A stretch of DNA of 18,056 bases from positions 1 to 18,056 of the forward strand of contig JBOFCS010000010.1 of the NCBI GenBank assembly GCA_051646185.1, written 5' to 3'. Both the position numbers and the translations under genes were made by a program. The first letter of the stretch is position 1. Each line of letters opens with the position of its first letter. Below, one piece after another: positions 6,865 to 13,320 of this stretch. Source of the DNA: JBOFCS01 sp051646185 (GTDB taxonomy: Bacteria; Actinomycetota; Actinomycetes; Mycobacteriales; Mycobacteriaceae). A model generated the notes under the pieces. It did no database searches. It was not told where the DNA came from and was given only the letters and a program-made list of their open reading frames with translations.

Positions 6865-7977
6865 CTATATCAACAAAACCAGTAAAAGCAACATAATGAC
6901 CACCAAAGCAAGGGTGAGACTGATCCATAAGTAAGGCTTTGTGGATGTACTTGGGTTGGTTTGTGGTGCGGAAACAGGCCTGGGATGCGTGGTAAAAGAT
7001 CCGGCAACCCTGCCATAATGTGTTGCCGCAGAACCACGTATCCAGATTGGTGCTTTGCCCTCGGTAGAGACAATCGGTGCGCTAAGTATGTAGCTTAGGT
7101 TGCCGCCGGGACCGGCGGCGATGCGTGCAAGAGCAGCGCTGACGTGCTGCATATCTGGCCTGCGAGCAGGGTCTGGCTCCAACATTTTCAGTAAGACCTC
7201 GGTGATGGGTCCACTGCGCTGCGGAAGAATAATTCTGGCTTCTGCAACCCGGTGCAGCAGTACAAGTTGGTCCTCATCAATCCCAAAAGGTGGTTGACCT
7301 TCGGTGGCGGTGTACAAGGTAGCGCCCAGGGCAAAAACATCACTGGCAAAAGTGGGGTGTGCCCCGCGAGCAACCTCAGGAGCAAAAAAAGCGGGAGTTC
7401 CTGTAATAAGGCCATTTTCGTCATGATGAGAGTCTGTGCTCAGGCTAGAGATACCAAAGTCAGAAATCTTAACGGTACCAGCATCCTCACCACGGTCAGT
7501 AACGAGAATATTCCCAGGTTTAACATCACGGTGCACAATCCCTACTGCGTGTGCGGCAGCGAGTGCATCAGCAATTTGTGCGCCAATCTGTGCTACCTGA
7601 AGCGGCGCCAAAGTATCAACCATTGTTAAAACTTGAGCGAGGCTACGCGAAGGTAGATACTCCATGACCAGCCACGGCTCATTAGCTTCTAGAGTGATGT
7701 CATGCATCTCAATGGCATGCGGATTGGAAAATTTAGCGGCGATCCGACCTTCGCGGATAACTTGATCTCGCACTTGTTGAGCCTCGGAAGCATTCATCCT
7801 GGCCGTGGAAACAATCTGTTTGATGGCAACTTCGCGGTCAAGCAATTCATCTTTCGCCCGCCACACCGCTCCCATGCCTCCGCCGCCGATCTTCGAACGA
7901 AGTCTATAACGGCCGGCCACCAAGTAGTTGGGCCCGGCAACCCGGTTAGGTCGGGGGGGATTTGCAGGTGTGGACAC
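6865..7977 (-). CDS. Membrane-anchored Ser/Thr protein kinase without an extracellular domain
   Basis: A 370-residue Hanks-type kinase. Residues 23-285 hold the catalytic core: glycine loop IGGGGMGAVW (30-39), lysine K53 in AIK, HRDVKPGN (149-156), DFG (173-175), an activation loop with several Ser/Thr, and FAPE (198-201). All key residues are present, so it should be active. After a basic, Thr/Ser/Pro-rich linker, the last 23 residues form one hydrophobic helix ending at the C-terminus. Unlike PknB-type kinases, no PASTA or other outside sensor follows. GTG 7977 is the start; a TAATCT box seven bases upstream suggests a leaderless message. It is convergent with the glycosidase and divergent from the DUF5313-like gene. 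Target proteins are unknown. Confidence 0.93.
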   Translation of the reverse strand: MSTPANPPRPNRVAGPNYLVAGRYRLRSKIGGGGMGAVWRAKDELLDREVAIKQIVSTARMNASEAQQVRDQVIREGRIAAKFSNPHAIEMHDITLEANEPWLVMEYLPSRSLAQVLTMVDTLAPLQVAQIGAQIADALAAAHAVGIVHRDVKPGNILVTDRGEDAGTVKISDFGISSLSTDSHHDENGLITGTPAFFAPEVARGAHPTFASDVFALGATLYTATEGQPPFGIDEDQLVLLHRVAEARIILPQRSGPITEVLLKMLEPDPARRPDMQHVSAALARIAAGPGGNLSYILSAPIVSTEGKAPIWIRGSAATHYGRVAGSFTTHPRPVSAPQTNPSTSTKPYLWISLTLALVVIMLLLLVLLI

Positions 7978-8037
7978 AATGCAGAGATTAGTGGATATCG
8001 ATCACCTCTGCCATGGGTAGGGCAGTTTGTGAGGATG

Positions 8038-8075
8038 CTGTCAAGGTGGACAGATAGTTATACACTGGGTTCACC
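8038..8075 (+). promoter_or_regulatory. Candidate leaderless promoter of the DUF5313-like gene, with inverted repeat
   Basis: The -10-like TACACT (8061-8066) lies nine bases before ATG 8076 and is part of ATACACTGGG (8060-8069), a string also found before the glycosyltransferase GTG. No ribosome site is present, which suggests a leaderless or near-leaderless start. CTGTC-AAGGTG-GACAG (8038-8053) is a small inverted repeat in the -35 to spacer zone and might be an operator. The 98-bp gap is shared with the divergent kinase. Confidence 0.4.
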
Positions 8076-8468
8076 ATGACCGATGTCAAGTACCAACGCC
8101 CTTCCATTGGGCAGTATGTGGCTTATCTTTGCGGTAAGACTCTACCGCCTATATTCCATCCCTGGGTTATGCATGATCTGTCAGGTCCAAAATCTTTAGT
8201 GCGTTATATGATTCGCGGCACCTTGCCCGTTATTCCGATTGTTAGTGCACTGCTTGTGATTCCTGGCATGCTTTTTGTACGAATTGGTATGGCGCTCTTG
8301 CTATTTATTCCTTGGGTATATTTTCTTGCTGCCCTAAATGGTGTGTACCGCAGGCATCGACTGTGTCAACATGGTCTTGACCCAAACTTGTTAAGTTGGT
8401 CGAAACAGAGTCGAATTGAAAGCGAGAAAGCTCGATACCAAGCTCGATTTGGATCAGAAATTGAGTGA
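8076..8468 (+). CDS. DUF5313-like small membrane protein
   Basis: A 130-residue protein with two hydrophobic segments (about 48-65 and 68-90) and charged ends. Its opening (RPSIGQYVAY, then LPPIFHPWVMHDLSGP near 23-38) resembles the actinobacterial DUF5313 family, which shows an Rxx-W/Y-x-xYxxGxxLPxxxxxWVxHDLTGP pattern. The function of that family is unknown. The Arg/Lys-rich C-terminal part (about 91-130) is probably cytoplasmic. It is divergent from the kinase gene, so a functional link is possible but unproven. Confidence 0.8.
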   Translation: MTDVKYQRPSIGQYVAYLCGKTLPPIFHPWVMHDLSGPKSLVRYMIRGTLPVIPIVSALLVIPGMLFVRIGMALLLFIPWVYFLAALNGVYRRHRLCQHGLDPNLLSWSKQSRIESEKARYQARFGSEIE

Positions 8469-8475
8469 GGCTGGT

Positions 8476-8574
8476 ATGGCGCGGGTTGGATTACCCAGCA
8501 GGCATAGTGCTATGCATCTACTGCTGACGGACCGAGTTTTCTTCCCGCTATCACAAAGTGAGTTACAGAAGTAA
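8476..8574 (+). CDS. Possible 32-residue small ORF downstream of the DUF5313-like gene
   Basis: An ATG at 8476, with GAGG (8467-8470) five bases upstream, opens 32 codons starting MARVGLPSRHSAMHLLLTD and ending at TAA 8572-8574. It begins eight bases after the DUF5313-like stop, so it could be translated from the same message. It matches nothing I know, and its 3' half overlaps short palindromes. It may be a chance ORF. Confidence 0.25.
   Translation: MARVGLPSRHSAMHLLLTDRVFFPLSQSELQK
8496..8526 (+). terminator. Possible hairpin after the DUF5313-like gene
   Basis: CAGCAG-GCATA (8496-8506) can pair with TATGC (8511-8515) and CTGCTG (8521-8526), giving an 11-bp stem interrupted by a five-base bulge on the 3' side. 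A short T-rich stretch (ttttctt) starts nine bases later. It could be a weak terminator, but it lies within the possible small ORF. Confidence 0.3.
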
Positions 8575-8606
8575 TATCAAGAAGTGACAATGACACAAGA
8601 AGTGTC
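8551..8606. repeat. Run of four short inverted repeats with purine centres
   Basis: Four small palindromes follow each other: TCAC-AAA-GTGA (8551-8561), TTAC-AGAA-GTAA (8563-8574), TCA-AGAAG-TGA (8577-8587) and GACAC-AAGAA-GTGTC (8592-8606). The last two share the direct repeat AAGAAGTG (8579-8586 and 8597-8604). They lie in the 239-base convergent gap between the DUF5313-like and TetR genes. The rest of this gap holds the palindrome AGAATATTCT (8626-8635) and a TATGGTAGGTA string (8638-8648); no other gene is convincing there. Confidence 0.5.
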
Positions 8607-8707
8607 TGTATTCCCTTATGTATAAAGAATATTCTCATATGGTAGGTACTGTGATTCGGCTTGTTTTACCAGGTGCGGTTTAGGGCACTCGGTTGTCTTG
8701 ATGCCTT

Positions 8708-9328
8708 CTAGGTAGCTAGCGCATTCTTAAGCATAACTGAGGCGGTTGCTGTGAACTGATCTATAAATTCCTCGTCGCTAAGGTTTGGCAATGCACCATC
8801 CACATGGGCTAGGAGCGCTTGAAGTAGTCCACCGACGATGGTATGCGCGGCAATTTCAACAGCACCCACGTGTGGTGCCTGTGTTAACTGAGCTGTTGTG
8901 GTGGCGATAATTGAAGCTGCACCGTTATATAGTGTTTCGGCTCGGCGTCGCATCATAGCTTCGCAGCCCCAAGCCTCGACCAGTGCTATTTGTTGGGCGC
9001 GTGGTTCGCTTAGCACCGAAACAAAAGCGTGAGTCAGTGCTCGCACTATTCCCTCAGGATTTCCATCGGCTGGAAGGGTATTCGAGGTAGCGTCAATAAC
9101 TTTTTGCATTACTGAATCAAAGATCGCTACGAGCAAATCATCAATAGTTGCAAAACTTTCGTAAAAATAGCGCTGACTTAGCCCAGCGTGGGTGAATACC
9201 GCTCGCACGGTCATTGCCTGCATCCCAGAGGTGCCAAGGAGGTTAAAACCGGCTTCAACTAGTGCCGCTCGACGTGCGGCTTTACGTTCATGGGCAAGTT
9301 GGCCGCCATAAGGTCGTTCTTCGGTCAT
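8708..9328 (-). CDS. TetR-family transcriptional regulator
   Basis: A 207-residue one-component repressor type protein. The N-terminal helix-turn-helix lies at about residues 38-58 (MTVRAVFTHAGLSQRYFYESF), with the family-typical LSxRYFYxxF recognition helix. The rest is an all-helical ligand-binding and dimer domain. The frame is open to 9451, but ATG 9328 (MTEERPYGGQ) puts the HTH at the usual distance from the N-terminus, and the upstream 41 residues look like non-coding translation. It is divergent from the nitroreductase-family gene across a 159-bp control region with several palindromes, so it probably controls itself and that gene. The inducer is unknown. Confidence 0.88.
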   Translation of the reverse strand: MTEERPYGGQLAHERKAARRAALVEAGFNLLGTSGMQAMTVRAVFTHAGLSQRYFYESFATIDDLLVAIFDSVMQKVIDATSNTLPADGNPEGIVRALTHAFVSVLSEPRAQQIALVEAWGCEAMMRRRAETLYNGAASIIATTTAQLTQAPHVGAVEIAAHTIVGGLLQALLAHVDGALPNLSDEEFIDQFTATASVMLKNALAT

Positions 9329-9347
9329 ATGGCTATCTTGACAAAAA

Positions 9348-9358
9348 TACCTACCATA
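9348..9358. repeat. 11-bp string shared with the far side of the TetR gene
   Basis: TACCTACCATA here is the exact reverse complement of TATGGTAGGTA at 8638-8648, so the TetR gene is flanked by inverted copies. The copy lies 20 bp upstream of the TetR start. It might be a regulator site or chance. Confidence 0.3.
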
Positions 9359-9370
9359 AGCGAGTCTGAA

Positions 9371-9401
9371 TATCGTGATACTCAGTAGATACTTGCGTAT
9401 C
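9371..9401. promoter_or_regulatory. Candidate TetR operator cluster between tetR and the nitroreductase gene
   Basis: TATC-GT-GATA (9371-9380) and GATAC-TTGC-GTATC (9388-9401) are perfect short palindromes, and GATAC occurs as a direct repeat with 11-bp period (9377 and 9388), about one helical turn. Such sites in a divergent gap next to a TetR gene are the usual operator position. Confidence 0.45.
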
Positions 9402-9455
9402 CAGAAAGGGATGGTTTCTCTAATCGACATTGATGCTGGTAGATGCACCACTAAC

Positions 9456-9487
9456 TATATTTGACTATTTGACAGAAAGATTTTTTG
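9456..9487 (+). promoter_or_regulatory. -10-like box and ribosome site of the nitroreductase gene
   Basis: TATATT (9456-9461) is a good -10 match 26 bases before ATG 9488; no well-spaced -35 is visible. TTTGAC is repeated with an 8-bp period (9460-9465 and 9468-9473). AGAAAG (9474-9479), eight bases from the ATG, is a weak ribosome site. Confidence 0.4.
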
Positions 9488-10213
9488 ATGAATGAGCTTC
9501 AGTTTGGTCCTAGTAGCGATCTCTTCCATGTGATGTCGACTATGCGCGCAATGCGTAGGCTTAAACCGGATCCTGTGCCTGAAGAGCTGCTTACTAAACT
9601 TGTTGAGGCTGCAACTTGGGGACCTAGTGGAAGTAATGCACAGGCTTATCATTACCTTGTTGTGACCGATAAAGCGCAGATTGCTGCTATCAGTGAACTA
9701 TGGAAAGTTGTCTCCAGTTATTATCTCGATGCGATAGCGCCTGTTGTACCCCCTGGGTCTACCGAGGATAAGCATGAAAAACTGCGCTCGGCCTTACGGT
9801 ATCAACGTGACCACTTTCATGAGACCCCAGCTCTTATTGTTGCTTGTTATGATGTGGGCCCCTACCTTAAAGGTTTTAAGTGGCAAATAAAAAAGACAAT
9901 AGCCGCCACTGTAAAGCTTGGTCCGCGCCGAGGTCTTGCTTTATCAAGAAATATCCCTAAGTTCGTTAGATTAGGTTCTGCTGCAAGTATTTACCCTGGT
10001 GTGCAGAATCTTCTTCTTGCAGCTCGAGCGCTGGGACTCGGTGCGACTTTGACAACCTGGCATCATTTTCTGGAGTCAGAGTTTAAAGCGGTCCTGGGTA
10101 TTCCTGCTAGGGTGGAAACTTTTGCGATCATCCCAGTTGGTTGGCCTAAAGGCAAGTTTGGGCCAATTACTAGGAGGCCGACAGAAAAGGCTATACGCCG
10201 AGATCGCTGGTAG
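9488..10213 (+). CDS. Nitroreductase-family FMN oxidoreductase
   Basis: A 241-residue protein of the nitroreductase fold, which uses FMN and NAD(P)H to reduce nitro compounds, quinones or related substrates. The family start MRAMRRLKPDPVPEE (about 19-33) gives the basic FMN-phosphate loop. AATWGPSGSNAQAYHYLVV (41-59) is the conserved second motif, and GVQNLLLAARALGLGATLTTW (171-191) is the typical helix and strand before the C-terminal strand, which ends near VGWPKGKFGP. No signal peptide or membrane helix is seen. ATG 9488 is preferred to the TTG immediately before it. It is divergent from the TetR gene, suggesting induction by a small molecule. The substrate is unknown. Confidence 0.88.
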   Translation: MNELQFGPSSDLFHVMSTMRAMRRLKPDPVPEELLTKLVEAATWGPSGSNAQAYHYLVVTDKAQIAAISELWKVVSSYYLDAIAPVVPPGSTEDKHEKLRSALRYQRDHFHETPALIVACYDVGPYLKGFKWQIKKTIAATVKLGPRRGLALSRNIPKFVRLGSAASIYPGVQNLLLAARALGLGATLTTWHHFLESEFKAVLGIPARVETFAIIPVGWPKGKFGPITRRPTEKAIRRDRW

Positions 10214-10222
10214 CAATCTCGG
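10198..10222. terminator. Hairpin between convergent nitroreductase and acyl-CoA reductase genes
   Basis: CCGAGAT (10198-10204) and ATCTCGG (10216-10222) pair around an 11-base loop that includes the nitroreductase stop. It sits between genes whose stops are only 11 bp apart. It has no clear T-run, so it is a weak candidate bidirectional terminator. Confidence 0.35.
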
Positions 10223-10224
10223 TC

Positions 10225-12252
10225 TCACCAATGCACACCGGGGATCATCCTGGCCACTCGCTTAATCTGCCGTGTAACTCGCTGATTCGGACGTCTGTTC
10301 CGGGTATTTTTAGGATGGCGCTGTACAGAGTTTTTCTCTTTAGGGGGATGTATTTCAGCAGCTTGGATTCCTTGTGCTGCAGCAGAATCAGGGAATAACA
10401 AGTATGCCTGATGCTGGAGCGAGTCGGTGAATTTAGGATTAAAGTAACGTCCGAACTCCCCCAGTGTTCCCAGTGGGGTGTCAATACGTTTCGGTTTGTC
10501 CACCAAAGCGCGGACGACCATAGCGGCTGCTTTTTCGGGACTGGCGGGCCGCGCATTTTTGTATGCAGTAGTCGGTGCAATCATAGGAGTTTTCACCAGT
10601 GGCATATGAATATTGGTGAAAGTAATATTTTGAGACCATGTTTCAGTTGCCGCAACGTCGCTAAAAGCATCGAGCGCTGCTTTGCTGGCAACGTAGGCGC
10701 TAAATTGTGGGCCACGTCCTAGTACGCCGATGCTGCTGATGTTAACGATATGGCCAAAACGTCGTTCCTGCATATGTGGAAGCAAAGCAAGGACAAGTCT
10801 AACTGCACCAAAGTAATTCACAGCCATTGTGCGCTCAAAGTCATGTAGCCTGTCCGTGGACGCGCTCACTGAACGCCGAATGGATCGACCAGCATTATTG
10901 ACGAGGTAATCAACATGGCGGTGTTCGCCAAGTATTTTTTTAACAGTATGGTTCACTGACTCGGTATCGGTTATGTCGCAGGGGAAAGCAAAGGCTGAAC
11001 CCCCTTGGGCGCGAATTTCTTCTACCACCATGTGGAGTTCATCTGCACTACGTGCAAGGAGGAAGACGGTAGCGCCACGTTGGGCAACAGCCAAAGCAGC
11101 TGAACGCCCAATCCCGCTGGAAGCGCCCGTGATCAGTACATGACTTCCGGCTAAACCTTCTTTTTTACTACGCCGATAGGCTCGGTCGGGATCAAGATTT
11201 TCTGCCCAGTAGGACCAGATTTTCTCGGCATAGGAAGAAAGTTCAGGTGCGATAATTCCACTCCTGCGCAGTGCTTCTTGAGTTTTTTCTGAAGAAAAAG
11301 TGCTAGGGAACGTCATATTATCAAATACCGCTGGCGGTATTCCCATTTGCTTAAGGATCAAGTTTCGGAAGATTTTTGTTCGACCTTTGGAAAGGTTGTT
11401 AAAAGCAGGGCGAGAGATTCGGCGCGGCACAGAAGCTACGGCACGTGGTGCACCGGCTACTTTTCCTAGCTCTTGATAGAGCTCGCGGATAGGCTGCGGG
11501 CGCGGGTTGGTAAGGTGAAATACCTTGTTGCTGTTTGTATCTTGGTGGATTAGTTCAACGAGTGCATCGGCTACAAAGTCAACCGGAACTATGTTGGTGG
11601 ACCCAATATCGGGAATAGCGATAGGCAGTTGACTTGGTAGTTTAGCCAACGTCGCAATATTTCCAAAAAAGTAGTAGGGACCGTCAAGTTTATCCATTTC
11701 CCCGGTTTGTGAATCACCAACTACCGCTGCAGGTCGATAGACTCGCCACTTAAGTCCGGGAGTGTTCCGAACTAGTTGCTCCGCTTCAAATTTGGTTTGA
11801 TGGTAGGCGGTGGGAAGGTTCTGGCCTAAATCAAAGTCGTCTTCGGTAAACGTGCCCTCGTAGTCTCCGGCAACGGCTACTGATGAAATATGATGCAACA
11901 TGGCACCAGCTTTTTTGGCCAACTCAATGATTGCACGGGTGCCTTCAACGTTAGCGGGTCTTGAGTCTGCTTCTGTTGAAGCCATGTCGTACACCGCGCC
12001 TAAGTGAATAACGTGGTCCATTCTGAGTTCGGTATCCGCCTCATGCAAACCTAGCCCTGGTTCACTGAGGTCGCCGAGGAGGGCATGTACGCGGTTGCTT
12101 GCCTGCCACTGCTCGATAAGCTGCTCTAATTTTGAGAGCGAGCTCCGGCGCACCAGTAGATGAATTTCCGCTGTAGGGTCGGCGTTAAGTAGACGCGGGA
12201 CAACCCGCCTACCAAGAAATCCAGTTCCACCTGTTACAACATACGAGACCAC
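10225..12252 (-). CDS. Two-domain SDR fatty acyl-CoA reductase-like enzyme
   Basis: A 675-residue fusion of two Rossmann dehydrogenases. Residues 1-350 are an extended-SDR / thioester-reductase-like domain: TGGTGFLG (7-14), a YxxxK pair (Y150, K154) and GPYYFFG. Residues 366-625 are a classical SDR: TGASSGIG (375-382), NNAG (452-455), a serine in NISSIG, and the catalytic pair Y520/K524. The tail (636-670) is very basic. The order and length match mycobacterial AcrA1 (Rv3391)-type proteins and the Marinobacter two-domain fatty acyl-CoA reductase, which reduce acyl-CoA to aldehyde and alcohol. Whether it acts on fatty, mycolic or other acyl groups is not known. The GTG start is supported by GGAGGT six bases upstream. 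A palindrome overlaps its probable promoter. Confidence 0.85.
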   Translation of the reverse strand: MVSYVVTGGTGFLGRRVVPRLLNADPTAEIHLLVRRSSLSKLEQLIEQWQASNRVHALLGDLSEPGLGLHEADTELRMDHVIHLGAVYDMASTEADSRPANVEGTRAIIELAKKAGAMLHHISSVAVAGDYEGTFTEDDFDLGQNLPTAYHQTKFEAEQLVRNTPGLKWRVYRPAAVVGDSQTGEMDKLDGPYYFFGNIATLAKLPSQLPIAIPDIGSTNIVPVDFVADALVELIHQDTNSNKVFHLTNPRPQPIRELYQELGKVAGAPRAVASVPRRISRPAFNNLSKGRTKIFRNLILKQMGIPPAVFDNMTFPSTFSSEKTQEALRRSGIIAPELSSYAEKIWSYWAENLDPDRAYRRSKKEGLAGSHVLITGASSGIGRSAALAVAQRGATVFLLARSADELHMVVEEIRAQGGSAFAFPCDITDTESVNHTVKKILGEHRHVDYLVNNAGRSIRRSVSASTDRLHDFERTMAVNYFGAVRLVLALLPHMQERRFGHIVNISSIGVLGRGPQFSAYVASKAALDAFSDVAATETWSQNITFTNIHMPLVKTPMIAPTTAYKNARPASPEKAAAMVVRALVDKPKRIDTPLGTLGEFGRYFNPKFTDSLQHQAYLLFPDSAAAQGIQAAEIHPPKEKNSVQRHPKNTRNRRPNQRVTRQIKRVARMIPGVHW

Positions 12253-12258
12253 GTGAGC

Positions 12259-12264
12259 ACCTCC
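12259..12264 (-). promoter_or_regulatory. Strong ribosome binding site deciding the GTG start at 12252
   Basis: On the minus strand GGAGGT is followed by six bases and then GTG. This is the best Shine-Dalgarno match in the window and fixes the start of the acyl-CoA reductase-like gene. Confidence 0.8.
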
Positions 12265-12295
12265 ACAATCTTGTCGGTCGGACCGTTAAGTGGAA

Positions 12296-12334
12296 CTTAC
12301 TCTAAAGTAAGATAGATGCAATAGTTGCGGTCAA
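12296..12334 (-). promoter_or_regulatory. Candidate promoter and operator of the acyl-CoA reductase gene
   Basis: On the minus strand TTGACC (12334-12329) is followed after 17 bp by CTTACT (12311-12306), a weak -10. The perfect inverted repeat CTTACT-CTAA-AGTAAG (12296-12311, plus strand) covers this -10, as expected for a repressor site of TetR or MarR type. The gene thus probably has its own control, separate from the upstream hydrolase gene 117 bp away. Confidence 0.5.
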
Positions 12335-12369
12335 TAAAACCTAGAAGAAATTATATTTACCCAGTTCAG

Positions 12370-13242
12370 CTAGACTAAATGGTGCACAAGTTGGCCTTGT
12401 TCGCCAAAAAGTTCAACGCGCCACTGCTCTAATAGCGCGGTGCTATCAATATCGTCCGGGTGAAATCCTTTGACGGTGTATTTGCGAAGCTCACGAAAAA
12501 CCCCGCGGCGTAACCAGGGGATTTTTCGAAGCTGGGCAAGGCTGCCAAAAAGGGTTCTCGGGTTATAGGCGGCACGGTCTTTCGCAAGGGAAATCAGAGT
12601 CCAAATGACTATTGAGGTAATAAATGTAACGGTGATGGCCCGCATAGTCATAATGCGAACGCGTTCATTTCCGCCGATGTGCCGGTACACATCGAAAGCA
12701 ACTGATTTATGCTCTACTTCTTCAAATGCATGCCATAACAACAATGACCGCACTTCTTCGGAGGTGAGCAACGCGCGGGCGCGGGGTTCGGTGAGCAAAA
12801 TATTGGCAAAGATTGCGGTGTAATGTTCTAGTGCCGCGGTGATGGCTAGTTGAATCTGAGGGGAAAAGAGTTTTTCGATTCTGGCAAAATCTCGTTTTAC
12901 ATATCGATCTAGAGTTGCAGTGGGGTAACCCATTTTCTGGAGGCGCTCGTTGATATGACGGTGCTCGCGACCATGGGTTACCTCTTGACCAATAAAGCCA
13001 GAAACCTGGGATTTCAACTCGGGGTCGGTGATACGATCGCTGTAGTATCTAACTGATCGAATAAAAAAATCCTCTCCTTCGGGAAACATTGCGGAGAGAA
13101 TGGAAATGACATGACTCATGACAAGGTCATTATTGACATAATGGCGTTGAAGCTGAGTTTCAGGATAGCTAAATTTGATACGGCGAGCTCGAACAGTGCG
13201 TGGGCGAACGGTATTCGGCTTATGGATAAAAGAGCTAGCCAT
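12370..13242 (-). CDS. Ferritin-like metal-dependent hydrolase (PF10118 type)
   Basis: A 290-residue helical protein of the family annotated as predicted metal-dependent hydrolases. Likely metal ligands are visible in helical pairs: E57 (PEGEDFF), E87/H90/H94 (QEVTHGREH), E139/H140 (LEHYTA) and E174, E177/H178 (FEEVEHKS), the spacing of a ferritin-like di-metal site. A hydrophobic segment at about 200-218 may bind the membrane. No reaction is firmly established for the family, to my knowledge. ATG 13242 has AAGGA five bases upstream. It lies just upstream of the acyl-CoA reductase-like gene on the same strand, which suggests a shared role in lipid metabolism. Confidence 0.85.
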   Translation of the reverse strand: MASSFIHKPNTVRPRTVRARRIKFSYPETQLQRHYVNNDLVMSHVISILSAMFPEGEDFFIRSVRYYSDRITDPELKSQVSGFIGQEVTHGREHRHINERLQKMGYPTATLDRYVKRDFARIEKLFSPQIQLAITAALEHYTAIFANILLTEPRARALLTSEEVRSLLLWHAFEEVEHKSVAFDVYRHIGGNERVRIMTMRAITVTFITSIVIWTLISLAKDRAAYNPRTLFGSLAQLRKIPWLRRGVFRELRKYTVKGFHPDDIDSTALLEQWRVELFGEQGQLVHHLV

Positions 13243-13283
13243 GGTGGTCCTTAGTGGTTGGTGTCTGTATCTACCGGTACCAC

Positions 13284-13312
13284 ACTTTCCGCTTGATGAT
13301 GCTGATTGTCAA
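13284..13312 (-). promoter_or_regulatory. Candidate promoter between marR and the metal hydrolase gene
   Basis: A consensus TTGACA (minus strand, 13312-13307) lies in the 78-bp gap after the MarR stop, with a weak GAAAGT -10 at 17-bp spacing. It would let the hydrolase gene be transcribed apart from the valine operon. The weak -10 lowers confidence. Confidence 0.35.
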
Positions 13313-13320
13313 TAGTTTGT

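Noticed and set aside
7102..7119. 7-bp GC-rich stem (GCCGCCG / CGGCGGC) in the kinase gene
   Set aside because: Short, codes for Gly/Pro/Ala in the kinase region just before the linker, and is expected by chance.
7252..8079. Two 125-residue open frames on the plus strand opposite the kinase
   Set aside because: They are antisense to a kinase with all catalytic motifs in frame; composition is unlike real proteins and no ribosome site or family motif is seen.
8638..8682. 14-codon ORF starting at ATG 8639 in the convergent gap
   Set aside because: Very short, without a ribosome site, and its start falls in a string that is repeated near the TetR start.
9329..9451. Longer TetR start at 9451
   Set aside because: The added 41 residues cover the operator-like palindromes and place the HTH too far from the N-terminus; ATG 9328 fits the family.
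10411..10722. 103-residue plus-strand frame opposite the acyl-CoA reductase
   Set aside because: It lies wholly opposite the conserved SDR domain, with no recognisable motif.
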